Below, piece by piece: positions 1 through 6,795 of a DNA stretch of 7,134 nucleotides; within the stretch, counting starts at the first letter, position 1, and each line of letters opens with the position of its first letter. The DNA is taken from contig CAKAQP010000118.1 in NCBI GenBank assembly GCA_916720285.1, forward strand, positions 1 to 7,134. The letters are read 5' to 3'. The DNA comes from an uncultured Lachnoanaerobaculum sp. (lineage in GTDB: Bacteria > Bacillota > Clostridia > Lachnospirales > Lachnospiraceae). The notes under the pieces are model-generated. The model was not told where the DNA came from. It saw only the letters and a program-made list of their open reading frames with translations, and did not search any database. The position numbers and the translations under genes were made by a program.

Positions 1-50
1 TTTAAGGCAAAGCGTATATCCGTATCAATCACCGCTATAATATGCCTCAT
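1..50 (-). CDS. N-terminal start of an unidentified protein, truncated by the window edge
   Basis: Only the first 16 codons and two further bases are visible, reading MRHIIAVIDTDIRFAL. The ATG at 50-48 is preceded by AGGAG (59-55) with a 4-nt spacer, and farther upstream by a good promoter and a leader hairpin, which makes this a real start. A hydrophobic strand followed by I-D-T-D resembles the first beta-strand and acidic pocket of receiver-like or CpaE/MinD-like proteins, but 16 residues are too few to assign a family. It is separated from the sensor operon by a terminator and has its own promoter, so it is probably an independent transcription unit. Confidence 0.72.
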   Translation of the reverse strand, partial: MRHIIAVIDTDIRFAL

Positions 51-87
51 AAAACTCCTATAGAATTATTTAAAGAAAGGTCCCCAA

Positions 88-108
88 AACACCTGTTAGA
101 AAGGTGTT
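88..108 (-). promoter_or_regulatory. Hairpin in the 5' leader of the gene at 1-50
   Basis: On the minus strand AACACCT (108-102) and AGGTGTT (94-88) form a perfect 7-bp stem with a 7-nt loop, followed by TTTTGGGG when the last two stem bases are counted. It sits in the predicted leader of about 70 nt, between the promoter and the ribosome binding site. The U-run is short and interrupted by G residues, so it is a poor intrinsic terminator. It could be a stabilising, attenuating or protein-binding structure. No known riboswitch motif is recognised around it. Confidence 0.45.
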
Positions 109-125
109 CTAATCTTTAGACTTTT

Positions 126-154
126 ATAATACTAAAAAAGAGCATAAAAGTCAA
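126..154 (-). promoter_or_regulatory. Sigma-A-type promoter for the gene at 1-50
   Basis: The minus strand reads TTGACT (154-149), a 17-nt spacer, then TATTAT (131-126). This is a near-consensus housekeeping promoter with optimal spacing. The predicted start of transcription is near position 119, leaving a leader of about 70 nt. The -35 box lies in the loop of the upstream operon's terminator, and the spacer contains that terminator's 3' arm. Confidence 0.65.
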
Positions 155-163
155 TGCTCTTTT
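134..163 (-). terminator. Rho-independent terminator of the greA-to-mglB-like operon
   Basis: On the minus strand AAAAGAGCAT (163-154) pairs perfectly with ATGCTCTTTT (145-136) around an 8-nt loop. A run of six T follows at 139-134, partly within the stem. It begins 55 nt after the stop codon of the sugar-binding protein gene and closes the operon. The plus-strand copy also ends in T4, so it could act in both directions, although no plus-strand gene approaches it. Confidence 0.85.
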
Positions 164-217
164 AGATATTTCATATACAATTTATATATATAATAAATGT
201 GAATTTTATACAAAAAT

Positions 218-1237
218 TTATTTTATCCTGGGAATCTGCCTAACATCATAGGTTCTGTTCTCCATTAATTTGTCATTTACATCATCCGGTAAATCCGATT
301 TACCTATGCTGTGCATCGCTATTTCCACTACAGCTTTGGCATATTCCTTTTTATCACTTTCTATAGTACCCAAAAGCTTGCCCTCATTGATTGCTTCGAG
401 AGCCTCCTTTGTACCGTCTATACCGACAACCTTTATGCCTTTTATATTATTGTTTCTTTCAATCGCATCTATGGCACCAAGTCCCATATCATCATTATTT
501 GATATAACAAGGTCTATATTATCGTAGTTATTAAGCCACTCCTCCATAAGTGCCGATCCCTGTGCTCTCTCCCAGTTTCCTATAGCACCGTTTAACTTAT
601 TTATCGGAATATTATTCTCCTGCAAAGTTTTTATAACCCATTCTGTCCTTAAAAGAGAATCCTGATGACTCGGTTCACCCTCTAACAGTACATAATTTAT
701 TACACCGTCGCCGTCTATATCTATGCTGTGAGGATTTTCATTATAGGCATTTATTATTATCTTGGCCTGCTCGATTCCTGCAGCCTTAGGTCCTGCACCT
801 ACATAATAAATATTGTCCGCTCTGTTTAAATCATCATCCACCGGTTTTCTGTTAAAGAATACTATCGGTATGTTTGCACCGACCGCCGTTTCAATCATAT
901 TTGAAGCGGCAAATCTGTCAACGACATTTATAAGAAGTACATCATAGTCAAGGGATACAAATCTCTCCACCTGATGATTTTGGGTGTTTTGATTGTCTCT
1001 GGCATCCACCACCTCAAGATTTATCTTTATATCATGTTCTTTCTCATATTCCTTTGCATACTCTTCAATTTCCTGTCTGACATTTGAAATAAATGTATCA
1101 TCAAATCTATACAGACAAAGTCCTATCTTGATGACATTTTTCTTGGGCGATGCAACCCTGCTCATCATAGATATAAAGCCGACGATAAAAATTATTACAA
1201 AAATCGCCATGCTTATTATAAAACCATGTTTTTTCAT
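218..1237 (-). CDS. MglB-like glucose/galactose-binding protein, membrane-anchored, probable sensory subunit
   Basis: This 339-residue type I periplasmic-binding-protein homologue closely follows E. coli MglB. By alignment from memory, the hexose-contact residues correspond to D47 and F49 (YRFDDTF), N129 (VFFN), H191, D193 and R197 (GEPSHQDSLLR), W222, N248 (SNND) and D274 (GID). The calcium loop is present as DIDGDGVIN at 173-181. The one visible change is MglB N256, here S294. Residues 6-25 form a hydrophobic helix with no lipobox cysteine and no good signal peptidase site (VAS is followed by Pro), so the protein is probably held by an uncleaved anchor facing outward. GGGAGG lies 3 nt before the ATG, and the gene starts 15 nt after the preceding stop. 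It ends an operon containing a kinase and a response regulator, and no transporter genes follow. Sugar sensing is therefore more likely than transport, although it could still serve an unlinked MglAC. Confidence 0.9.
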   Translation of the reverse strand: MKKHGFIISMAIFVIIFIVGFISMMSRVASPKKNVIKIGLCLYRFDDTFISNVRQEIEEYAKEYEKEHDIKINLEVVDARDNQNTQNHQVERFVSLDYDVLLINVVDRFAASNMIETAVGANIPIVFFNRKPVDDDLNRADNIYYVGAGPKAAGIEQAKIIINAYNENPHSIDIDGDGVINYVLLEGEPSHQDSLLRTEWVIKTLQENNIPINKLNGAIGNWERAQGSALMEEWLNNYDNIDLVISNNDDMGLGAIDAIERNNNIKGIKVVGIDGTKEALEAINEGKLLGTIESDKKEYAKAVVEIAMHSIGKSDLPDDVNDKLMENRTYDVRQIPRIK

Positions 1238-1252
1238 CTTCCTCCCACAGTG

Positions 1253-2221
1253 CTAGTCGATCGGGAACAGCACTTTTTTTATATCCTCATTTTCCAGACT
1301 TTCCTTATCCACAAGCATATTTTCCATATCGATATTTGACATATAGTTCGTCTTTTTTAAGTCCGCCATAAGCATTTCCACTGCCGAATATCCTTCGTCA
1401 TACTCATTTAGAGTAGCTATCGCATCTATCGTACCGTCATTTAATTTATTCAAAAAGAATGTGGTGGCTCCTATACAATAAAATCCATGTATATGTTCCT
1501 TATAAACGCTGCTTCCTCCAAGTATCTTACATATATTGTCAGTGCTTATCTTATCAAGAGAGAATATAAAAGCACTTTTCTTACTATGCACCAAATCTTC
1601 TATTGCCGTTCGAAACTCCTTTTCATCTCCCTCTACAAGAATTATATTAGAAGATTGTTTTGATTTCAAGAAATCTGTTTCCTTTGCTACACCTGCAAGA
1701 TTCAAATCATTTACAAATACATAAACCGGTGAACTTCCGTCATATTTTTCTTCAAATGCTGTATAAAGCCTTTCAATCATATCTGTATAGTCAATATTTA
1801 TAGTCCTCTTTGAGATATTTATGCTTGGATTTGCACTTCCCATCTTAGCAGTGTCAAATACATCCGTATCCTTTGACTTTAATACAACCACCGGTGACTT
1901 TATAAGATTGATTTTTAAATCATTTTTTGCCAGCACAATAATACCGTCTGCACCGTTTTCCTCCTCGGACTCTATAAGCTCCTTTTGGCTCATATTATTT
2001 AATGTAATGAGGTTTATATCTATATTGTATTTCTTTGCCGCAGCATCCACACCTTTTTTAAGATTTGCGTATTTACTTTCATCCTCACCGTCAAGTATCA
2101 AAGATACCTGATAAACTCTCGGTGTTTCTTCTTTTAATATCAAATTTGTCTGTGAAATTACAAAGAGTAAGAGAATTGATATAAACCATACTATCCATAT
2201 ATATATTTTATCTGTCTTCAT
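1253..2221 (-). CDS. Divergent membrane-anchored periplasmic-binding-protein-like protein
   Basis: This 322-residue protein has one N-terminal transmembrane helix (about residues 7-23), no lipobox cysteine, and then a type I periplasmic-binding-protein-like fold. Recognisable elements are the first strand and helix (YQVSLILDG, residues 37-45, then NLKKGVDAAAKKYNI), the GADGIIVL segment at 90-97, and the typical C-terminal pattern DGTIDAIATLNEYDEGYSAVEML (split here as 262-270 and 271-284). It lacks the MglB hexose-contact motifs, so its ligand, if any, cannot be read. I chose the ATG at 2221-2219 over the in-frame ATG at 2233 because GGAG lies 6 nt upstream of it, while the earlier ATG has no Shine-Dalgarno. 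The gene overlaps the kinase gene by 14 nt, suggesting translational coupling. Likely role: an extracytoplasmic accessory or sensory partner of the kinase. This is inferred from context. Confidence 0.83.
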   Translation of the reverse strand: MKTDKIYIWIVWFISILLLFVISQTNLILKEETPRVYQVSLILDGEDESKYANLKKGVDAAAKKYNIDINLITLNNMSQKELIESEEENGADGIIVLAKNDLKINLIKSPVVVLKSKDTDVFDTAKMGSANPSINISKRTINIDYTDMIERLYTAFEEKYDGSSPVYVFVNDLNLAGVAKETDFLKSKQSSNIILVEGDEKEFRTAIEDLVHSKKSAFIFSLDKISTDNICKILGGSSVYKEHIHGFYCIGATTFFLNKLNDGTIDAIATLNEYDEGYSAVEMLMADLKKTNYMSNIDMENMLVDKESLENEDIKKVLFPID

Positions 2222-3998
2222 CTTTCTCTCCATATACTACAGCCGGCAAATGAATGGTGATTTTTGTACCCTCATCAGGTTCTGACTCGACCTTAAGCCC
2301 ATATTCATTTCCAAAATACAGCTTTATTCTCTCATTTACATTTTTTACTCCGATACCGGAGCCCTTCTTACTAGGTACAAAATCCTTGCTTAAAAGTGCC
2401 TCAACCATATCCTCACTCATTCCAAGTCCGTTGTCAGTTATCGTAAAATAAAGACTGTCATCCTCTTTAAATACTTTTACGTCTATCTCACCGTCGCCGT
2501 CCATAAACTCCATTCCGTGATATATCGCATTTTCCACCAAGGGCTGCAGCATAAGCTTTAGCGATGAATAAGAAAGCACTTCCTCATCCACATCTATACT
2601 GTATTCAAATCTGTTTTTGAAACGCATATTCTGTATCATCAGATAGTTTCTTACATGCTCCACCTCATCTTTTACAGTGATTATATTCTTTCCCTTGCTT
2701 AAGGAAATCCTGAAAAACTTTGCAAGTGCCGTCACAATACTTACAGCCTTATCTGAATTCTCGTTTTCAATCATCCAAACAATAATATCCAAAGTATTGT
2801 ATAAGAAATGTGGGTTTATCTGAGACTGCAATGTATCAAACTCGCTCTTTCTCTTGGCATTGTGCTCCTCGACAAGATCCGACATCAGCACCTTTATCCT
2901 ACCTAGCATATTTTTAATTGACTTACCAAGATGTTCCACCTCATAGGAACCGCTCGGTACTATCTCCACATCCAGATTTCCGCTCTCTATCTCTCTTACG
3001 CTGCCATCCAGTCTCTTTATAGGGTTTGATATCTTATCGGAAATAAAGGCATTTATCATTGCAAGTAAAAATAAGAACAAATCGGCAACAAAAAGAACAA
3101 AGAATCTAAACTTGATTCCGTCTATGCCAAGTGCGGCACTTGGCGTAACTCCAACAAGCTTCCACCCTGTATATCCTATTGTTCTTACATTAAGCGTAAG
3201 ATTTTTTCCGCTCAGATTTTCAACTGTGATTCCGTCTTTTAAAGTAGCGGCATATTTATTGTCTTCCTTAAATCTCCCCGAATATATTTCATTTTGTTTC
3301 GGATGCCATATAATATCTCCCCTATCATTGGTCAGATACACATATCCACCGTTTCCCAAATTTACATTTGAAAATATCTCTTCAAAATACATATAATTTA
3401 AGTTTATCAGAAGAAGTGCCTGAGTAGCCTTACCCTCATCCGTCACTTCCACCGCTCTTGAAAGGGAAATCACCCAGGAATAGCTGCTTTCATTCCTGTC
3501 AAAGAGATCTCTGATATGCGGCATGGAAAAGTTGATATACTCGCTTTCCGCCATACTCTTTTTGAAAAAATCTTTTTCCAAAACGTTGCTGTTATCCTTT
3601 AATCTAAGTGCAGGCATAGACTCTATGAGCTCTCCTTTTCCGGATATCAAAGCTATATCATCTATCATATTGTCATTATTGACATAGATAAGGTTCATAC
3701 CCTTTTTTATATCATCATTTGATATATCGGTATTTTTGATAACATTATAATATATTGAATCTGATATCTTCATAGCATTTCTAAGATACGAATCAACAGA
3801 CTCACTGAGCTGTCCTACAATCCCTGAGTTTTCCTCAATAATAGTAGCATTTAAACTGTCTGTGAATCTTTGAAATATTATAAGACTTATCAGTGCTATG
3901 GCTATAATTGCGGTAACGGTAAAGTACATGAAAATAGAGCTTTGTATGCTCAAGTTTTTTTGACTGAGTTTTTTTAGACTGAATTTACCCTTTTCCAT
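2208..3998 (-). CDS. YesM/LytS-type sensor histidine kinase with Cache-like extracellular domain
   Basis: This 596-residue kinase phosphorylates a cognate regulator, presumably the product of the preceding gene. Domain order: cytoplasmic N-terminus; transmembrane helix 1 at about 22-42; a large extracytoplasmic region at about 45-295 with double-Cache-like features (GNGGYVYLTNDRGDIIWHP around 215-233); transmembrane helix 2 at about 298-319; HAMP at about 320-373; and a His_kinase domain with phosphoacceptor H397 in QINPHFLYNTLD. An HATPase_c domain follows, with N box LQPLVENAIYHG (484-495), G1 DNGLGM (522-527) and G2 GSGIGVKN (546-553). All catalytic motifs look intact. The ATG lies 3 nt after the regulator's stop, with AAGG 7 nt before it. 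The adjacent binding-protein genes suggest that ligand-loaded partners modulate it at the outer membrane face. No yesM or other specific symbol is justified because the stimulus is unknown. Confidence 0.95.
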   Translation of the reverse strand: MEKGKFSLKKLSQKNLSIQSSIFMYFTVTAIIAIALISLIIFQRFTDSLNATIIEENSGIVGQLSESVDSYLRNAMKISDSIYYNVIKNTDISNDDIKKGMNLIYVNNDNMIDDIALISGKGELIESMPALRLKDNSNVLEKDFFKKSMAESEYINFSMPHIRDLFDRNESSYSWVISLSRAVEVTDEGKATQALLLINLNYMYFEEIFSNVNLGNGGYVYLTNDRGDIIWHPKQNEIYSGRFKEDNKYAATLKDGITVENLSGKNLTLNVRTIGYTGWKLVGVTPSAALGIDGIKFRFFVLFVADLFLFLLAMINAFISDKISNPIKRLDGSVREIESGNLDVEIVPSGSYEVEHLGKSIKNMLGRIKVLMSDLVEEHNAKRKSEFDTLQSQINPHFLYNTLDIIVWMIENENSDKAVSIVTALAKFFRISLSKGKNIITVKDEVEHVRNYLMIQNMRFKNRFEYSIDVDEEVLSYSSLKLMLQPLVENAIYHGMEFMDGDGEIDVKVFKEDDSLYFTITDNGLGMSEDMVEALLSKDFVPSKKGSGIGVKNVNERIKLYFGNEYGLKVESEPDEGTKITIHLPAVVYGEKDEDR

Positions 3999-4001
3999 AT
4001 A

Positions 4002-5606
4002 CTAACCTTGTTGCCTGTATTTTGAGGGTGAAACCCCATACTTTTTCTTAAATACATAGCTGAAATAGTTCTGGTCTGCATAACCCACCATCTCCGCTAT
4101 AATATATGTCTTTTCATCTGTAGTCTTTAAAAGCTCCACAGCCTTTTGCAATCTCACATTGGTAAGGAAATTTACATAGGATATCCCCATATCCTTTTTA
4201 AAGTTTGTGGAAAACCTTGCAACAGAAACATGTAAATGTTTACAAAGTTTTTCAAGTGACAAGTCCATATCCGCAAAGTTCTCTTCTATATAGGCCTTAG
4301 CCTCTTCAAGTACCTTTTTTGATGTGAAAGCTCGATCCTCTCTTATCTTATGAGCGATATTTATACTTGCCTCAAGTAACCACTCTCTAAATCCTCCCGT
4401 ATCCTTTATTTTATCCAAAAGATCTATATAATCTGTGGCCGTTTTTGTAAGTACTGAAAGCTCAAGTCCGTAATCCTGTACCAGACTTATAATAACATTT
4501 ATAACATTTATCATATATGACTGATACTGACTTGAATGTACCTTAGACTCTTTAAGCTTTGAAGCTATTTTCTCCACATACTCTTCTATACTTTCATCAC
4601 TTCCGAATTTTAATATATTGATATATTCCTTAGCTTCAATATCTTCAAACTTCAGCTTATCGGACTTTACAGGCTCCATATCCTTTATATAGATGACTTC
4701 TCCGCTTCCCACAATACCTCTGTAGCCGAGAGCCTCCTTTGCCAAAGTATATGAGCGGTGAAGATCGGTAATATCTTTTACACTGATGCCAAGACCTATG
4801 GTAAGATTTACCCCTATGGCTCTGTTTACATCTCTTATTGCCTCTGTAAGTATGGACATTATATAGTTTTTAGACATCTTCTCAGGCAGTCCTGTCAATA
4901 TAACTATACTGGTTTCCGAATACATGGAAAAGACCTCCGCCTGTAATTTATACTTCAGGTTTTCAAGGAGGTTTACCTTTACAGATATAGGTATAAGTTC
5001 CTTATCGACTATACTGCTGTCCATATCGTCTATATGAACGGCGGCTACTATATATCTGTCTGCATTGTTTAAATTTATATCATATTCGGACATAGCATAG
5101 TCAATCTCTGAAGCACTTATACTTCCATGTATAATACCGTTTAAAAACTGCTCCCTAAGTATAGGAATGCTGGCTTGATATCCTCTTCTGAGTCTCTCAA
5201 TATCTCTCTTTTTATCAAGCTCCTCATCCATACTTTTATGTACTTTTCTCAGTATCTCCGTAAGCTCAACGGCGGAAACAGGCTTAAGCACATACTCTAT
5301 TACGCCCATCTTAATGGCTTCTTTTGCATAGTCAAAATCATCAAATCCCGAAAAAATAATGGACTTTATAAGCGGATATCTTATATTTATTTCATTTATA
5401 AGCTCCAGTCCGTCCATATAGGGCATTCTGATATCTGTAAAGACAAGATCCGGATTTAAGTTTTCTATTTTCTCCAGTGCTTCAACACCGTTTTCGGCAT
5501 CTCCTACAACTAAAAATCCTTCCTCTTCCCAGTTGATTTTTTTTATAATACTCTTTCTGACTTCTTCCTCGTCATCCACAAGTAAAATTTTGTAAAGTTC
5601 TTTCAT
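4002..5606 (-). CDS. YesN-type response regulator with AraC-family DNA-binding domain
   Basis: This 534-residue transcription regulator is the probable partner of the downstream kinase. The receiver domain (about 1-120) has the acidic pair D11/D12, phosphorylation site D58 (TDIRMP), switch residue S86 and conserved K108 (LKP). The middle region (about 145-420) resembles the degenerate GGDEF-like linker usual in YesN regulators, with GLGIS at 271-275 and SYTLAKEAL at 285-293. The C-terminus (about 434-534) carries two AraC-type helix-turn-helix units, at about 449-474 and 499-524 (IAEMVGYADQNYFSYVFKK). The start codon is 1 nt after the dtd stop and only a weak GGAA-type ribosome binding site is visible, which fits translational coupling to dtd. 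Targets are unknown. Related systems usually activate sugar-uptake or glycoside-utilisation genes, and none lie in this window. Confidence 0.95.
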   Translation of the reverse strand: MKELYKILLVDDEEEVRKSIIKKINWEEEGFLVVGDAENGVEALEKIENLNPDLVFTDIRMPYMDGLELINEINIRYPLIKSIIFSGFDDFDYAKEAIKMGVIEYVLKPVSAVELTEILRKVHKSMDEELDKKRDIERLRRGYQASIPILREQFLNGIIHGSISASEIDYAMSEYDINLNNADRYIVAAVHIDDMDSSIVDKELIPISVKVNLLENLKYKLQAEVFSMYSETSIVILTGLPEKMSKNYIMSILTEAIRDVNRAIGVNLTIGLGISVKDITDLHRSYTLAKEALGYRGIVGSGEVIYIKDMEPVKSDKLKFEDIEAKEYINILKFGSDESIEEYVEKIASKLKESKVHSSQYQSYMINVINVIISLVQDYGLELSVLTKTATDYIDLLDKIKDTGGFREWLLEASINIAHKIREDRAFTSKKVLEEAKAYIEENFADMDLSLEKLCKHLHVSVARFSTNFKKDMGISYVNFLTNVRLQKAVELLKTTDEKTYIIAEMVGYADQNYFSYVFKKKYGVSPSKYRQQG

Positions 5607-5607
5607 A

Positions 5608-6045
5608 TTAAAGTTCCAATACTATAGTAAACGGTCCGTCATTTTCAAGGCTTACCTTCATATCCGCACCGAATACTCCACATTCTGTATGAATATCCGA
5701 CTTCTTACCAAGTTCCACCATATACTCATATAATCTCTTTGCCTCATCCGGTGAACCTGCACCTATAAAGCTTGGTCTGTTTCCCTCTTTGCAGTTTGCA
5801 AGCAGTGTAAACTGTGATACAAGTAAAAGCTCACCGCCCACATCCTTCAATGAAAGGTTTGTCTTTCCGTTTTCATCTTCAAATATTCTAAGTTTGATAA
5901 GCTTATTAAAATACTTTTCAACGATTCTTTCATCATCATCTGCTGCTACACCAACCAAAACCAAAAGACCTTTATTTATCTTTCCTACTTCTTCGCCGTC
6001 TATTTTTACATTTGCATGATTTACTCTTTGTATTACAAGCTTCAT
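5608..6045 (-). CDS. dtd: D-aminoacyl-tRNA deacylase
   Basis: Dtd hydrolyses D-amino acids, and glycine mischarged on tRNA-Ala, from tRNA in the cytoplasm as a chirality proofreading enzyme. The 145-residue length is normal for the family. Signature motifs are present: SQFTL at 77-81, GNRPSF at 88-93, and NDGPFT at 135-140, which contains the Gly-Pro motif used for chiral discrimination. The N-terminus MKLVIQRV is also typical. The start is supported by AGGAGG 4 nt upstream of the ATG; this site overlaps the greA stop codon, and the intergenic gap is 8 nt. It joins greA to the sensor genes, with the response regulator beginning 1 nt after its stop. No catalytic motif is missing. Confidence 0.97.
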   Translation of the reverse strand: MKLVIQRVNHANVKIDGEEVGKINKGLLVLVGVAADDDERIVEKYFNKLIKLRIFEDENGKTNLSLKDVGGELLLVSQFTLLANCKEGNRPSFIGAGSPDEAKRLYEYMVELGKKSDIHTECGVFGADMKVSLENDGPFTIVLEL

Positions 6046-6053
6046 ATTTCCTC

Positions 6054-6548
6054 CTAGAACGATCTTATCTCGTCTTCTTCATTGCTTATTTCTATGGACA
6101 TTATTTTTACATAATATCCTCCGTCACCTACAGGTACAAGCACCCTGTCACCTTTTTTCTTACCTATTATGGCCTTACCTATCGGTGACTCTATACTGAG
6201 TCTGCCTTCCAGTGAATCTCCTCTGATTGAAGTAACTATCTTGAACTTTTCACTTTCGTCATCATCTTCAAAATAGAGTTCTACAACCTTGTCAATTCCG
6301 ACCTGATCTTCTTTTGTCTTATCTTCATATACATGACAAAACCTAAGCATTCTCTCTAAATAATTGATTCTGCTCTCATTCTTGTTTTTCTCTCTTTTTG
6401 CGGCATAATATTCAAAATTTTCAGATAAATCTCCATGTGCTCTGGCTTCCTTTACCGCCTCTATAAGTTTCGGTCTAAGCACCAGTTTTCTTTCTTCTAT
6501 CTCCGCCTCTATCTTTTTAATATCATCTCTTGTAAGCGTCTCTGCCAT
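6054..6548 (-). CDS. greA: Transcription elongation factor GreA
   Basis: GreA enters the RNA polymerase secondary channel and stimulates cleavage of backtracked transcripts. From the chosen start the protein has 164 residues, close to the usual length of about 158. The N-terminal coiled coil carries the tip signature ARAHGDLSENFEYYAAK (35-51), including the functional acidic residues D40 and E43. The C-terminal FKBP-like domain has SPIGKAIIGKKKGDRV at 121-136. I chose ATG 6548-6546 (MAETLTRDD), which has GGATGG 4 nt upstream. The longer reading starts at TTG 6581 inside a terminator stem and adds a non-conserved lysine-rich stretch; an ATG at 6560 has no Shine-Dalgarno. No separate greA promoter is evident, so transcription may come by read-through from the upstream RNA gene. 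Confidence 0.95.
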   Translation of the reverse strand: MAETLTRDDIKKIEAEIEERKLVLRPKLIEAVKEARAHGDLSENFEYYAAKREKNKNESRINYLERMLRFCHVYEDKTKEDQVGIDKVVELYFEDDDESEKFKIVTSIRGDSLEGRLSIESPIGKAIIGKKKGDRVLVPVGDGGYYVKIMSIEISNEEDEIRSF

Positions 6549-6574
6549 AAAACCATCCATATACTTTTTTATAT

Positions 6575-6605
6575 AAAACAAAAGAGTAGTAAAAACTACT
6601 CTTTT
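6575..6605 (-). terminator. Terminator of the upstream structured RNA, just before greA
   Basis: On the minus strand AAAAGAGTAGT (6605-6595) pairs perfectly over 11 bp with ACTACTCTTTT (6590-6580) around a TTTT loop, followed by GTTTT. The last stem bases supply part of the U-run. It lies 27 nt before the greA ATG, so it separates the RNA gene from the operon and may terminate only partially. The opposite strand has a T6 tail and could also terminate. Confidence 0.75.
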
Positions 6606-6789
6606 TTAAACCCCAAAGTGACGGCTCTGCTTATTGACGCCTAGCGAAGCTAGGTGGGTTACCTCACCTTGATATCTGCCTTCTACCTATAGAAGCTTGA
6701 CATCCATCGAAGGTTATTTGGAATCCCATAAATCAAAATGTAGGTTCAAAATTGGCAAAGTTATCGCTCACCTCAGGAATTTTCTTTAT
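6580..6789 (-). ncRNA. Structured non-coding RNA, probably 6S RNA
   Basis: A promoter-to-terminator unit of about 185-210 nt has no reading frame but strong secondary structure. A closing stem pairs 6778-6768 with 6621-6611 over 11 uninterrupted pairs, including G-U wobbles. An inner stem pairs 6760-6755 with 6630-6625, and a short one pairs 6749-6746 with 6637-6634. A 9-bp stem pairs 6740-6732 with 6673-6665. A CCTAGC-TTC-GCTAGG hairpin (6654-6640) sits in the 3' strand of the central loop, and an apical hairpin with a UAGG loop lies at 6695-6680. A closed rod with an asymmetric central bubble bearing a 3'-strand hairpin is the 6S layout. 6S RNA binds sigma-A holoenzyme as a promoter mimic. 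The fold was drawn by hand; the 6S identity (about 0.55) is less sure than the existence of an RNA gene (about 0.85). The alternative is a greA leader or attenuator. Confidence 0.7.
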
Positions 6790-6795
6790 ATTAAA

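Noticed and set aside
270..527. Plus-strand open frame of 85 codons inside the MglB-like gene
   Set aside because: It lies wholly opposite a gene with clear family motifs and has no ribosome binding site or recognisable domain. The other plus-strand frames within 311-6019 are rejected for the same reason.
218..1237. Ordinary lipoprotein component of an MglBAC importer
   Set aside because: There is no lipobox cysteine and no mglA or mglC downstream, where a terminator ends the operon. A role with an unlinked transporter is not excluded.
2222..2233. Upstream ATG at 2233 for the divergent binding-protein-like gene
   Set aside because: No Shine-Dalgarno precedes it, whereas GGAG sits 6 nt before the in-frame ATG at 2221.
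6549..6581. Longer greA reading from TTG at 6581 or ATG at 6560
   Set aside because: The TTG falls within the terminator stem and neither start has a good ribosome binding site. The extra residues are not part of the GreA fold, while ATG 6548 has GGATGG upstream and gives the family length.
6611..6630. Group II intron domain V-like GAGCCGT segment
   Set aside because: The short GAGCCGT match lacks the rest of domain V, and no intron-encoded protein is nearby. The bases are better explained by the closing stems of the structured RNA.
6580..6789. T-box leader or known metabolite riboswitch in front of greA
   Set aside because: No T-box sequence (AGGGTGGNACCGCG) and no other riboswitch core that I recognise is present. 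The unit looks like a self-contained RNA gene.
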